Source of the DNA: Gammaproteobacteria bacterium
Lineage (GTDB): Bacteria; Pseudomonadota; Gammaproteobacteria; GCA-001735895
Assembly: GCA_029288195.1 (NCBI GenBank)
Contig: JARFPR010000142.1
Location: 1 to 38,528, forward strand
Length of the DNA: 38,528 nt
Direction of reading: 5' to 3'
Part shown: piece by piece, positions 28,258-36,664 of the stretch
Position numbering within the stretch: position 1 is the first letter of the stretch
Layout of the letters: the number at the start of each line of letters is the position of its first letter
The notes under the pieces: generated by a model
The model's input: the letters and a program-made list of their open reading frames with translations, nothing else
Told to the model about the DNA's origin: nothing
The model's database searches: none
Translations under genes and position numbers: made by a program

Positions 28258-28567
28258 TTAACCCCCAATAATTATAAGTGGAGTATCCCCACTTTATAAG
28301 GACATGATTATATGGATATTTATATGTTAAACCAGTGATTTAATATAACTACATGATGTAAATTCTACGATTTTAGTCCGAGATTCACTGGCTATTTTCT
28401 AAAATTCCATTACCCTCAAAAGTAGTTCAATAAAGGGGTTTTAACAAGCAGCATCAAGCTCCAGCCTGCTTTACGCAGGTGCAATTTTTTAATGTGCCTG
28501 GGCGGTTTAATTCATTAAAATTTGTAAATCGCATCCGATTTATCAATACACTTGATCTATCTCATTT
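28258..28567. other. divergent intergenic region between pilG and gshB
   Basis: This 310-bp AT-rich stretch separates two divergent transcripts and should hold both promoters. A near-palindrome at 28273-28298 (TATAAGTGG, 7 nt, CCACTTTATA with one extra base) lies 16-41 bp before pilG and could be an operator or RNA hairpin. A second structure, CCTGC-TTTAC-GCAGG at 28465-28479 followed by T6 at 28485-28490, looks like a weak intrinsic terminator reading toward gshB. No reading frame is supported. Confidence 0.45.
28465..28490 (+). terminator. terminator-like hairpin in the gshB upstream region
   Basis: A 5-bp GC-rich stem (28465-28469 with 28475-28479), a loop of 5 nt and a T6 tract at 28485-28490, with 5 nt between stem and T run. 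It lies about 80 bp before gshB and after no known gene, so it would end either a leader or a small RNA starting in the same gap. The stem is short. Confidence 0.3.
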
Positions 28568-29524
28568 ATGCCTAAAGTTCGTAAGCTCGGAATCGTGATG
28601 GACCCGATCGAGGCCATCAAACCCTGGAAAGATTCAAGCCTCGCCATGTTGCTTGAGGCGCAGGCGCGAGGCTGGCAGATATTTTATTTTCAGCTTAGCG
28701 ACATATTCTTAGATAACGGCATCGCCATGGGTCAGTTCAAGACGCTTAAACTATACGACGACAACCAGCACTGGTTTGACTACGGCGATGCAGATCACTG
28801 TCGACTGAGCGATCTGGATGTCATCCTGATGCGCAAGGATCCTCCCTTCGATCTCGAGTATATTTATTGCACTTATATGCTCGAGCAGGCAGAAGAAAGC
28901 GGCGTGCTGGTGGTTAACAAACCTGCTAGCCTGCGTGACTGCAATGAAAAGCTTTTTACGCGCGTCTTCCCGGAATGCTGTGTCGACACCCTGGTCAGCC
29001 GTGACGCTGCAATCCTGAGAGGTTTCATAGAGCAACACCGGGATATCATTATCAAGCCGCTCGACGGCATGGGTGGCCAGTCGATTTTCCGGGTGCAGGC
29101 GGGCGACCCCAATACCAATGCGATCATCGAAGCCGTTTCGAAACATGGCCAGTCACAAACCATGGTACAACGTTATATTCCCGAGATCCGCGACGGTGAC
29201 AAACGCATTTTGTTAATCGATGGCGTTGCAATACCTTACGCCCTGGCGCGCCTGCCTGCGGCAGGCGAGAATCGCGGCAACATCGCTGCCGGTGCGAGCA
29301 CACGAGGACAACCATTAAGCGAGCGTGATCAATGGCTATGCGACCAGATCGGTGACGAGCTGCGCAAGCGCGGCTTACTGTTTGTGGGGATCGATGTAAT
29401 CGGTGATTACATCACTGAAATCAATGTTACCAGTCCGACTTGCATCCGCGAACTGGACAGCGATTTTGACATTAACATCAGCGCAGACCTTTTTGAGTGC
29501 ATCGAGCAACGCCTTCCAGCCTGA
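28568..29524 (+). CDS. gshB: glutathione synthetase
   Basis: GshB joins gamma-glutamylcysteine and glycine using ATP to give glutathione. The 318-residue protein is an ATP-grasp enzyme: LGIVMDPIEAIKPWKDSSLAML at the start, LMRKDPPFDLEYIYCTYMLE, NKPASLRDCNEKLFTRVFPE, IIKPLDGMGGQSIFRV (ATP-grasp lysine and glycine loop), and DVIGDYITEINVTSPTCIRE near the end. Length matches the E. coli enzyme (316). It lies divergent from pilG, as in Pseudomonas. The next gene starts 28 nt inside its 3' end, so the two are probably translated together. Confidence 0.96.
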   Translation: MPKVRKLGIVMDPIEAIKPWKDSSLAMLLEAQARGWQIFYFQLSDIFLDNGIAMGQFKTLKLYDDNQHWFDYGDADHCRLSDLDVILMRKDPPFDLEYIYCTYMLEQAEESGVLVVNKPASLRDCNEKLFTRVFPECCVDTLVSRDAAILRGFIEQHRDIIIKPLDGMGGQSIFRVQAGDPNTNAIIEAVSKHGQSQTMVQRYIPEIRDGDKRILLIDGVAIPYALARLPAAGENRGNIAAGASTRGQPLSERDQWLCDQIGDELRKRGLLFVGIDVIGDYITEINVTSPTCIRELDSDFDINISADLFECIEQRLPA

Positions 29525-30516
29525 CCTGCCTGTTTTTACTCGCCTTAATCCTTAGCGGTTGCGAACCTCGACAGCATCTCGTCGAACAGCATCTGCTCGA
29601 GTTCGGCACCATCATCAAGATTACGATGATTACCGGGGACCTGAATCATGCCGAGCGTTTACTCACCGAAATCGAGCACCGACTAAGCATCCACCGCGAG
29701 CAATGGCACGCCTGGGAAGATAGTGATCTGACCCGCTTCAACGCAGCACTGGAGCAAAATTCGACAGCGCAGGTACCGGCAAGCCTGGCCCCGTTATTAC
29801 AGCTAAGCCGGGATTATTACTATGTCACCAACGGCCTTTTTAACCCCGCACTCGGGAGGCTCATAGCCGCATATGGATTTCATGGCCGCGAGGCCGACAT
29901 GAGCATGGTCGCGACAATCAGGGGTGAAATTCCCGGAATGCATAATCTAAACATCGACAGTGAAATTGCCGTTAGCAGCAATCCGCATTTACAGATCGAC
30001 CTCGGCGGAATAGCCAAGGGCTACGCGGTGGGATTAATCAGTCGTTACCTGGACGACAATGGCATCGATCACTACATTATCAACGCGGGTGGTGATATGG
30101 CAATCGCGGGGAATCGGTTTGGTCGTCCCTGGCGAATAGGTATCCAAAATCCATTTGCACCCGGTGTTGTCGCAAGCCTTGAAATCGAGGGTAAACATAA
30201 CCTGTTTACCTCGGGAAATTACGAACGCCAGTATCGACGAGGAAAAAACCGGGCACATCACATCATCGACCCGCGCAGTGGGGAGCCGGCAACCGGGCAA
30301 AGCTCGGCGACGGTCCTCAGCAATGACCCGGTTCGTGCTGACGTCGCGGCAACCGCATTGATGATCAACGGCTTCCGGGGACATCGTGAACTGGCAAAAT
30401 CACTGGATATCGAAGACTTCATCGTGATCGGTGAATCAAGGGAAATCGTGGTGAGTCGTACATTGGCCGACAAAATCAAAATTGCGGTTTCCTGGCCAAC
30501 AACTATTATCAACTAA
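29497..30516 (+). CDS. apbE: FAD:protein FMN transferase (ApbE) lipoprotein
   Basis: ApbE enzymes attach FMN to a Thr or Ser of target proteins in the periplasm, such as subunits of Rnf or Nqr. The 339-residue protein has a lipoprotein signal with lipobox LSGC (Cys22). Family motifs are LLEFGTIIKITMITG, DLGGIAKGYAVGL, NAGGDMAIAG, LFTSGNYERQY, HHIIDPRSGEPATG and ADVAATALMING. The start is GTG at 29497, overlapping gshB by 28 nt; this start includes the full signal peptide. It sits between gshB and the tonB-like gene, where Pseudomonas has no such gene. No flavoprotein target is encoded in the window, so the substrate is unknown. Confidence 0.88.
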   Translation: MHRATPSSLTCLFLLALILSGCEPRQHLVEQHLLEFGTIIKITMITGDLNHAERLLTEIEHRLSIHREQWHAWEDSDLTRFNAALEQNSTAQVPASLAPLLQLSRDYYYVTNGLFNPALGRLIAAYGFHGREADMSMVATIRGEIPGMHNLNIDSEIAVSSNPHLQIDLGGIAKGYAVGLISRYLDDNGIDHYIINAGGDMAIAGNRFGRPWRIGIQNPFAPGVVASLEIEGKHNLFTSGNYERQYRRGKNRAHHIIDPRSGEPATGQSSATVLSNDPVRADVAATALMINGFRGHRELAKSLDIEDFIVIGESREIVVSRTLADKIKIAVSWPTTIIN

Positions 30517-30571
30517 AGCACATAGATTCGCTGGTGGTAGCGAACTAATCTTGGCACAATAGACTTCCAAT

Positions 30572-31462
30572 ATGGCACAAGCTCAAGCAATCCGCCCACG
30601 GATCTCCGCTAGTGATCGCCTCGGCTTCACTCTCTTTCTGGCACTGACGCTGCATGCCATCGTCGTGCTCGGCGTGGGATTTACTCACTCGAGTCACAGC
30701 AATGTCGAGCCCCTGCCCAGCCTGGATATTATTCTCGCCAATTCCAAGAGCATCGAAGTAGCCGAAAACCCCGATTACCTGGCCCAGGTCGACCAGGCAG
30801 GGGGTGGCAATTCCGATGATAAAGCCCGTCCCGGTGCGCCGGTCTCGTCCCCGACCCCTGCAGATCAAAGAGGCCTGTCTGACCAGGACAGGATCGAATT
30901 GCGCGAGAAACAGCTGGTACTCAGCAAGCTTTATTTTCTGACTCAGATTGAATCGGATAACTACGCTAATCAGCTAAAACAACAACTCGCCCGGGATTCG
31001 GATAGCCCGAAAATAAGTAAAAACGAGCAGCGCCAAACCAGGATCGCGCGCCTGCAGGCGGAAATCCGGCAAATGACCATCGATTATGCCAAGCGACCCA
31101 GGACCATCACCTTGACGGCCAGTACACGCAAGGCGGTCGAAGCGAGTTACCTGGCTTCCTGGGTGCAGAAGATCGAGGATACCGGTAATTTGAACTATCC
31201 AAAGGAAGCCAGACTCAAAAACCTTGATGGCCGTTTACGAATGAGTGTGCGAATCAATGCGGCCGGCGAGGTTCTCGACATGCAGATCACCAGTTCATCA
31301 GGCACTACCGTGCTGGATGAGGCCGCCAGGCAAATCCTGCGCATGGCCCAGCCCTTCGCACCATTTTCCGATGCATTGAAAGAACGCGCCGACCAGATTG
31401 TCATCATCCGTACCTGGGATTTTAAAAGCAATCGATTTAGAACCAAAAGCGGAGTAAGCTAA
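30572..31462 (+). CDS. TonB-like energy transducer, TonB3 type
   Basis: TonB proteins transmit proton-motive energy from the inner membrane to outer-membrane partners. The 296-residue protein has an N-terminal anchor (about residues 17-35, GFTLFLALTLHAIVVLGVGF), a long polar and coiled-coil-prone section, and a C-terminal TonB fold with the usual YPKEARLKNLDGRLRMSVRI and DEAARQILRMAQPFAPF elements. In P. aeruginosa the TonB3 gene occupies this place and is needed for twitching motility, which fits the neighbouring pil genes. The proline-rich spacer typical of classical TonB is absent. The ExbB/ExbD partners are not in the window. Confidence 0.85.
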   Translation: MAQAQAIRPRISASDRLGFTLFLALTLHAIVVLGVGFTHSSHSNVEPLPSLDIILANSKSIEVAENPDYLAQVDQAGGGNSDDKARPGAPVSSPTPADQRGLSDQDRIELREKQLVLSKLYFLTQIESDNYANQLKQQLARDSDSPKISKNEQRQTRIARLQAEIRQMTIDYAKRPRTITLTASTRKAVEASYLASWVQKIEDTGNLNYPKEARLKNLDGRLRMSVRINAAGEVLDMQITSSSGTTVLDEAARQILRMAQPFAPFSDALKERADQIVIIRTWDFKSNRFRTKSGVS

Positions 31463-31471
31463 GGCCTTGCC

Positions 31472-32038
31472 ATGACACAGCAACCTGCCAGTCTTGTTGA
31501 TAAGTGCCTTATCGCCACACCCGCGATCAAGGACCCGATCTTTGCTTCCAGTCTGGTTTACATGTGCGAGCACAACGAAAATGGCAGCATGGGCCTGGTT
31601 GTCAATCACGAAACTTCACAAGTCCTGGACGATATCTTCCAGCAACTGGACATCAGTTGCAAAAATGAAGCAGTCAGGAATCAACCTGTTTATATCGGTG
31701 GCCCGGTACAACTTGAACAGGGCTTTGTGCTGCATTCGAGCGAGGGTCACTGGCAGAATAGCGTCGAGGTCTCCGACGGGGTCAATTTAACCAGCTCACT
31801 CGACATACTCAGGGCAATCGCAGACGGAAAGGGTCCTGAAGACTACCTGGTTATCCTCGGGTTTTCGGGCTGGGCTTCGGGCCAACTAGAATCAGAGTTA
31901 CAACAAAATTCCTGGCTCACATCGACCTGCAACCCCGACCTTCTATTCCATGAAAAATCCGAGGACAAATGGCAGGTCGCCTTCGACACGCTCGGCTTCG
32001 ATATCAATATGCTCTCTCCCGTGAGCGGGAATGCCTGA
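31472..32038 (+). CDS. yqgE: YqgE/AlgH family protein
   Basis: This is a conserved family (DUF179/AlgH) with no settled biochemical function. The 188-residue protein shows the typical pattern: LVDKCLIATPAIKDPIFASS, VYMCEHNENGSMGLVVNH, VYIGGPVQLEQGFVLHS, and GFSGWASGQLESELQQNSW. It lies nine nt after the tonB-like gene and overlaps the start of ruvX by 8 nt, the usual yqgE-yqgF pair in gammaproteobacteria. Confidence 0.93.
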   Translation: MTQQPASLVDKCLIATPAIKDPIFASSLVYMCEHNENGSMGLVVNHETSQVLDDIFQQLDISCKNEAVRNQPVYIGGPVQLEQGFVLHSSEGHWQNSVEVSDGVNLTSSLDILRAIADGKGPEDYLVILGFSGWASGQLESELQQNSWLTSTCNPDLLFHEKSEDKWQVAFDTLGFDINMLSPVSGNA

Positions 32039-32444
32039 AAAGCTGAAAACCGTCATCGGCTTCGATTTTGGCAGTCATTGGATCGGTGTAGCGGTCGGAC
32101 AGACTCTAACCCGGCAGGCCAGCCCCCTTGAAGCGGTGAAAAACAACGACTGGGAAAGTATCAAGCGACTACTGGACGCCTGGCAGCCTCAAAAACTGGT
32201 TGTCGGCTTACCGCTTAGCATGGCAGGCAAAGACCAGGAAATGACTGCCAGCGCAAAACGCTTCGGTCGCCAGTTGGAAGGCCGCTTCGGAATAGCGACC
32301 TCGATGATTGACGAGAGACTGACTACCCGTGAAGCCTACCAGATCGCGGAGCAGACCCAGTGCAAGAAATCCAAACAGGAAATCGACAGCCTGGCTGCCG
32401 CATTAATTACCGAATCCTGGTTGCAAAACTATCACCAGGACTGA
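32031..32444 (+). CDS. ruvX: RuvX/YqgF family nuclease-like protein
   Basis: RuvX (YqgF) has an RNase H-like fold and is linked to processing of 16S rRNA ends and Holliday junction resolution. The 137-residue protein contains GFDFGSHWIGVAVG (first acidic residue), LVVGLPLSMAGKDQE, DERLTTREA and IDSLAAALITESWL, the acidic sites expected in the family. Length is usual. Its ATG overlaps the yqgE stop by 8 nt, suggesting coupled translation. The pyr genes follow after 77 bp, apparently with their own promoter. Confidence 0.93.
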   Translation: MPEKLKTVIGFDFGSHWIGVAVGQTLTRQASPLEAVKNNDWESIKRLLDAWQPQKLVVGLPLSMAGKDQEMTASAKRFGRQLEGRFGIATSMIDERLTTREAYQIAEQTQCKKSKQEIDSLAAALITESWLQNYHQD

Positions 32445-32483
32445 GACCGCGGCTGCGATATTACTGTTTTCGAAATGATTTTA

Positions 32484-32516
32484 TGCTATAAAGCGTCCGC
32501 AATTAATCAAGCGGAG
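32484..32516 (+). promoter_or_regulatory. extended -10 promoter and ribosome-site hairpin before pyrR
   Basis: TGC-TATAAA at 32484-32492 is a good extended -10 element; the -35 is weak. A transcript starting near 32499, or read through from ruvX, contains TCCGC (32496-32500) that pairs with GCGGA (32511-32515) over a 10-nt loop. The second arm overlaps the pyrR ribosome site CGGAG (32512-32516) before the GTG at 32522, so the hairpin could limit translation. If the start is at 32499 the hairpin would be lost, so it depends on the real start site. Confidence 0.35.
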
Positions 32517-32521
32517 CTCGT

Positions 32522-33031
32522 GTGTCCCTACCTTCAGTTGAATCGCTGATCGAAAAGCTGGCCCAGGCACTCACTCCCTATTTTACTTCCCAACCGCAGC
32601 CTATCATTGTTGGCATCGAAACAGGCGGAGCCTGGGTCGCGCAGCGCTTACAACAAAGCATCGCTCCCGACGCCGAATTGGGACGACTCAATATCTCCTT
32701 CTATCGCGATGATTTCACCCGCACCGGACTGCATCCAACGGTAAGGCCCTCCAGCCTGCCTGTCGATATCGACGATAAAACTATCATCCTGGTCGATGAT
32801 GTCCTGCAATCCGGTAGAACCGTTCGGGCTGCCATGAACGAGATTTTTGACTATGGGCGACCCCGCAAAATCGTGCTCGCGATCCTGATAGACCGAGGCG
32901 AACGCGAAATACCGATTCAGGCAGACATTACCGGCGAATTCATGAAACTGGATTCCGGTAGTCATATCAAGCTCGAGGGTCCAGAACCCCTGAAGCTGGT
33001 TATCAAAACCCTGGAGAGCCATGCCAAATAA
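32522..33031 (+). CDS. pyrR: PyrR-type uracil phosphoribosyltransferase/regulator
   Basis: PyrR proteins bind UMP and, in Gram-positive bacteria, control pyr attenuation; many also have weak uracil phosphoribosyltransferase activity. The 169-residue protein has the PRPP-binding signature IILVDDVLQSGRTVRAAM at about residues 89-106, plus GIETGGAWVAQRL and FYRDDFTRTG, as in the family. Start codon is GTG at 32522 with CGGAG upstream. It overlaps pyrB by 11 nt. The pyrR-pyrB-pyrX order matches Pseudomonas. Whether it acts as an RNA-binding regulator here is unknown. Confidence 0.92.
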   Translation: MSLPSVESLIEKLAQALTPYFTSQPQPIIVGIETGGAWVAQRLQQSIAPDAELGRLNISFYRDDFTRTGLHPTVRPSSLPVDIDDKTIILVDDVLQSGRTVRAAMNEIFDYGRPRKIVLAILIDRGEREIPIQADITGEFMKLDSGSHIKLEGPEPLKLVIKTLESHAK

Positions 33032-34001
33032 CAGTATCCAGCTCGACGATAATGGCAAACTCCAACATTTTCTCAGTATCGAGGGTTTAAACCAGGCCAT
33101 TCTTTACGAGATTCTGGATACCGCCGATTCATTTACCTCGGTTACCGATCGTACCATCAAGAAAGTGCCTATCCTGCGCGGCAAGACGGTCGCCAACCTG
33201 TTTTTCGAGGCGAGCACACGCACACGATCAACATTCGAGCTCGCTGAGCAACGTCTCTCGGCCGACATTCTGAGCTTGAACGTTGACACTTCGGCAACCA
33301 TCAAAGGTGAATCCCTGCTCGATACGCTGCAAAACCTGGAAGCAATGCAGATCGATATGTTTGTCATACGTCACCAGGACAGCGGCAGCGCCCATTTTTT
33401 TGCACAGCACGTGCGTCCCGGTGTGTCGGTGCTCAATGCCGGGGACGGGCAACACGAACATCCAACCCAGGCGATGCTCGATATGTACACGATTCGCCAC
33501 CACAAGCAGGATTTCAGCAGCTTGCGAGTCGCAATCGTCGGCGATATTTTGCACTCACGCGTGGCGCGCTCTCAGATCCACGCGCTGAACCTGCTCAATA
33601 CCGCGGAAGTACGGGTGATTGCACCCCGAACCCTGCTGCCAATGGATACCGAGTCCCTCGGGGTATCGGTTTACGAGAATCTCGAGCAGGGACTCGAGGG
33701 AGTTGACGTCATCATTATGCTGCGCCTGCAGAAGGAACGAATGCGCGGAGCCCTGCTGCCCAGCGAGAAAGAGTATTTCCGCAAGTTCGGACTATCCCAG
33801 GAACGCCTCCAGCTAGCGAAACCCGATGCTATCGTCATGCATCCGGGTCCGGCTAACCGTGGTGTCGAAATTGAATCCAGTGTTATGGATGGCGACCAGT
33901 CAGTCATCCTGCAACAGGTGAGTTTCGGGATCTCGGTGCGCATGGCAGTTATGTCAATGATCGTCGGTCAATCTGGTCTGCAATCAGGCGGTGACGCATG
34001 A
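33021..34001 (+). CDS. pyrB: aspartate carbamoyltransferase catalytic subunit
   Basis: PyrB condenses carbamoyl phosphate and aspartate, the first committed step of pyrimidine synthesis. The 326-residue protein has the carbamoyl-phosphate site FFEASTRTRSTFELA (about residues 61-75), HPTQAMLDMYTI, VAIVGDILHSRVARS and MHPGPANRGVEI. This is the type found in class A ATCases, which work as a dodecamer with a dihydroorotase-like partner. That partner is the next gene, which overlaps it by 4 nt (ATGA). It overlaps pyrR by 11 nt upstream, so the three are translationally coupled. Confidence 0.96.
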   Translation: MPNNSIQLDDNGKLQHFLSIEGLNQAILYEILDTADSFTSVTDRTIKKVPILRGKTVANLFFEASTRTRSTFELAEQRLSADILSLNVDTSATIKGESLLDTLQNLEAMQIDMFVIRHQDSGSAHFFAQHVRPGVSVLNAGDGQHEHPTQAMLDMYTIRHHKQDFSSLRVAIVGDILHSRVARSQIHALNLLNTAEVRVIAPRTLLPMDTESLGVSVYENLEQGLEGVDVIIMLRLQKERMRGALLPSEKEYFRKFGLSQERLQLAKPDAIVMHPGPANRGVEIESSVMDGDQSVILQQVSFGISVRMAVMSMIVGQSGLQSGGDA

Positions 34002-35278
34002 GCCTGCAGATCAAGAACGGTCAGGTCGTTAACCCACTCGAAATGACAGTAGCCAAGACTGACCTGTTTTTACAGGATGGTAAAATCGTGGGGCTGGGCT
34101 CAGCACCAAAAAATTTCAAGGCAGAGCAAACGATCGATGCCGCCGATCAATGGGTTCTGCCCGGCCTGATCGATTGCCAGGCACGTTTGCGAGACCCCGG
34201 GGAGCCCGAAAAGGCCAATATCGAAAGTGAAACCAAAGCCGCGATCGAAAACGGTATCACCAGCCTGTGCATCCCGCCTGATACGCAACCGCCGATTGAC
34301 AATTCGGCCACCGTCGAACTCATTCATCATCGTAACGAAATGTTTGGTCACCAGGCACAGGTTTACCCGATCGGAGCATTGACGCGTGGTCTCGGTGGGG
34401 AACAACTCAGCAACATGGCGAGCTTGCGCGACAACGGTTGTATCGCATTCAGCAATGCCAAGATTCCGCTTGCCAATAACCTGGTTCAACGCCGGGCCAT
34501 GGATTACGCCGGGGGTCAGCAGTCGCTGGTTATTATTCAACCAATCGACCACGACCTGTTGGCAAATGGTTGTGCCCACGAAGGGGCCGTCGCCACTCGC
34601 CTCGGGCTGCCCGCAATTCCTGAAGCCGCGGAAACGGCTGCGCTGGCAAAGGACATCGAGCTGGTAGCACAAACCGGTGCACGCACTCATTTCGGGCAAC
34701 TTTCCAGTGCGCGTTCGGTAGACATGGTACGTCGAGCCAAGGCCAAGGGATTACCGATAACGGCCGACTGTGCAATTCATCAACTGTTCTTAACCGATCA
34801 TGACATCGGAAATTTCGATAGCAATATGTTTACCATCCCGCCGCTGCGCAGTCAGTATGATCGTGATGCATTACGCGAGGGTGTTGCCGATGGCACTATC
34901 GATTGCCTGTGTTCGGATCATCAGCCGCATGAAGTCGATGCCAAGCTAAAACCCTTCCCTTCGGCCGAACCCGGCATTAGCGGGCTCGACACTTTGTTGC
35001 CGCTGACATTGCGATTAGTCGAAGAAGGCGTCCTTCCACTGGCTGAACTGATTGCTAAACTGACGCTTAACCCTACCACCATTATGGGCCTGCCGGGCGG
35101 CAGGATGGGTATCGATGAGGTCGCGGATTTGATTATCGTCGATCCGGAATCCCACTGGATATGCAGCGCCTCCAGCTTCGTCTCCAAGGGTAAAAATACC
35201 CCTTTTGAGGGCTGGGATTTCCATGGCAGCGTAACCCACACCCTGGTTGCCGGTAACATCGTTTACAAGGCCCGATAG
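33998..35278 (+). CDS. pyrX: non-catalytic dihydroorotase-like protein (PyrX / PyrC')
   Basis: The 426-residue protein has the amidohydrolase fold of type I dihydroorotase but lacks key metal ligands. The usual DxHxHxRxPG becomes DCQARLRDPG, so both histidines are replaced (Gln61, Arg63), and the usual FSDDG bridging Asp segment reads FSNAKI. The later SDHQPHE segment is kept. In Pseudomonas, PyrC'/PyrX is inactive and serves to assemble the ATCase holoenzyme with PyrB. The ATGA overlap with pyrB fits that role. The active dihydroorotase must be elsewhere in the genome. Length is typical (about 423). Confidence 0.92.
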   Translation: MSLQIKNGQVVNPLEMTVAKTDLFLQDGKIVGLGSAPKNFKAEQTIDAADQWVLPGLIDCQARLRDPGEPEKANIESETKAAIENGITSLCIPPDTQPPIDNSATVELIHHRNEMFGHQAQVYPIGALTRGLGGEQLSNMASLRDNGCIAFSNAKIPLANNLVQRRAMDYAGGQQSLVIIQPIDHDLLANGCAHEGAVATRLGLPAIPEAAETAALAKDIELVAQTGARTHFGQLSSARSVDMVRRAKAKGLPITADCAIHQLFLTDHDIGNFDSNMFTIPPLRSQYDRDALREGVADGTIDCLCSDHQPHEVDAKLKPFPSAEPGISGLDTLLPLTLRLVEEGVLPLAELIAKLTLNPTTIMGLPGGRMGIDEVADLIIVDPESHWICSASSFVSKGKNTPFEGWDFHGSVTHTLVAGNIVYKAR

Positions 35279-35320
35279 ACCCCCTCACCACCTCAGTGTA
35301 AATCTCGCAAAAGTAGTGCC

Positions 35321-35476
35321 TTCAGGCACGGACACCGAGACCTCTTTTCAGAATCGCCGTCCCGATGCGTCGGACCGATACGTCCATGTAGGCTCGCGCG
35401 CGGGGTGCCGTATCACAACATCCCTGTTGCGCAGCGTTCTGAAAAGAGGTCTCGGTGTCCGCGCCGTGCTGAAGCG
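35321..35476. repeat. nested palindromic element in the convergent pyrX / pilus-ATPase gap
   Basis: Perfect 25-bp inverted arms occupy 35329-35353 and 35437-35461; weaker pairing extends to about 35321 and 35476. Inside are a second pair GATACG (35377-35382) / CGTATC (35409-35414) and a small hairpin CAACA-TCCC-TGTTG (35416-35429). There is no open frame across it and no T-tract at either end. It fills most of the 221-bp gap between pyrX and the convergent ATPase gene. The nested form suggests a dispersed palindromic repeat or MITE; it could also halt convergent transcription. Confidence 0.85.
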
Positions 35477-35499
35477 AGCCAGGCTGGGAAATAACGGCT

Positions 35500-36663
35500 T
35501 TAACTTTCTTCGGAGGGAAGACTCAGATCTTCCAGGTCACCCTGCTCATTGAGGTTATGGCGGGTATCCTGTTGTGATTGATGGTCGCCACCAAAATTGA
35601 TTTTCCATTCGAGGTTGGTGCTCGAGTCCGCATAGGCGAGCGCATTCTTGATCGTAATCGCGTCAGATTTGTAGAGGTTGTAAAGCGATTGGTCGAATGT
35701 CTGCATTCCCGTGGTATCGCCTTTTTCCATGATTTCCTTGATCTCGTTGAAGTTACCCTCGCGCAGCAATTCCGAAATATAGGGGGTATTCATCATGATT
35801 TCGACCGCACAGGCGAGCTTTCCCTGCATCCCTGGCACCAGGCGTTGTGAAATGACGCACCTGAGGTTAAGCGACAAATCCATCAACAACTGTTCACGCG
35901 AATCGGTCGGGAACATGTTCATTATCCGGTCCATCGCCTGGTTGGAGTTAACCGCGTGCAGGGTTGTCAGGGCGAGGTGACCGGTATCGGCAAAGTCGAT
36001 CGCCGATTTCATCGTCTCCCGGTCCCGCGCCTCACCGATCATGATGACTTCCGGTGCTTCACGCAGCGCTTCACGCAGCGCATTTTCGTAACTCAGGGTA
36101 TCGATCCCTACCTCTCGTTGCGAAACAACAGACTTCTTGTGCCGAAAAACAAATTCTATCGGATCCTCGATCGTCAGTATGTGTCCGCCAACCGAAGCGT
36201 TACGGTAATCCAGCATCGATGCGAGCGAGGTCGATTTACCTGAACCGGTCGAGCCCACTACCAGCACCAACCCGGTTTGACTCATAACGACTTCCTTGAG
36301 TACCTGGGGCAGTCCGAGCTCGTCAATCGTCGGTATCTCCCACTTTATGTAACGGATAACCATCGACACTTCTGAGCGCTGAATGAAAATATTGACCCGG
36401 AAACGACCCACATCATTGAGCGTGAAACCGAGGTTTAATTCGCGGCTGATCTCGAAGTCACGGACCTGCTCATCGTTAAGCAGGCTATAGGCCAGTTTTT
36501 GCACCTGTCCGCCTTGAAACGGGTTTTTCGCAATTGGTCCGGTATTGCCCTGGGTTTTCATATTGGGCGGAGCACCGGTTACGAAATAAAGGTCAGACGC
36601 CTGTTTGTCGACCATGATCTTAAGATAAGGTTCCAGCAGCGCCGTGGTGGGTTCGCGTGCCAT
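35500..36663 (-). CDS. third PilT/PilU-family pilus ATPase
   Basis: The 387-residue protein is a hexameric-type retraction ATPase. It has an N-terminal PAS-like domain (DKQASDLYFVTGAPPNMK at 19-36), Walker A GSTGSGKS (137-144), Asp box IEDPIEF (165-171), Walker B VIMIGEAR (206-213) and His box TGHLALTTLHA (227-237). Where PilT has AIRNLIRE, this protein has TPYISELLREG. It is neither clearly PilT (AIRNLIRE missing) nor the closest PilU match, which is the next gene upstream. It ends with a polar 35-residue tail rich in Asp, Gln and Ser. Its ribosome site AGGAG lies inside the inverted-repeat arm just upstream. Confidence 0.88.
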   Translation of the reverse strand: MAREPTTALLEPYLKIMVDKQASDLYFVTGAPPNMKTQGNTGPIAKNPFQGGQVQKLAYSLLNDEQVRDFEISRELNLGFTLNDVGRFRVNIFIQRSEVSMVIRYIKWEIPTIDELGLPQVLKEVVMSQTGLVLVVGSTGSGKSTSLASMLDYRNASVGGHILTIEDPIEFVFRHKKSVVSQREVGIDTLSYENALREALREAPEVIMIGEARDRETMKSAIDFADTGHLALTTLHAVNSNQAMDRIMNMFPTDSREQLLMDLSLNLRCVISQRLVPGMQGKLACAVEIMMNTPYISELLREGNFNEIKEIMEKGDTTGMQTFDQSLYNLYKSDAITIKNALAYADSSTNLEWKINFGGDHQSQQDTRHNLNEQGDLEDLSLPSEES

Positions 36664-36664
36664 G

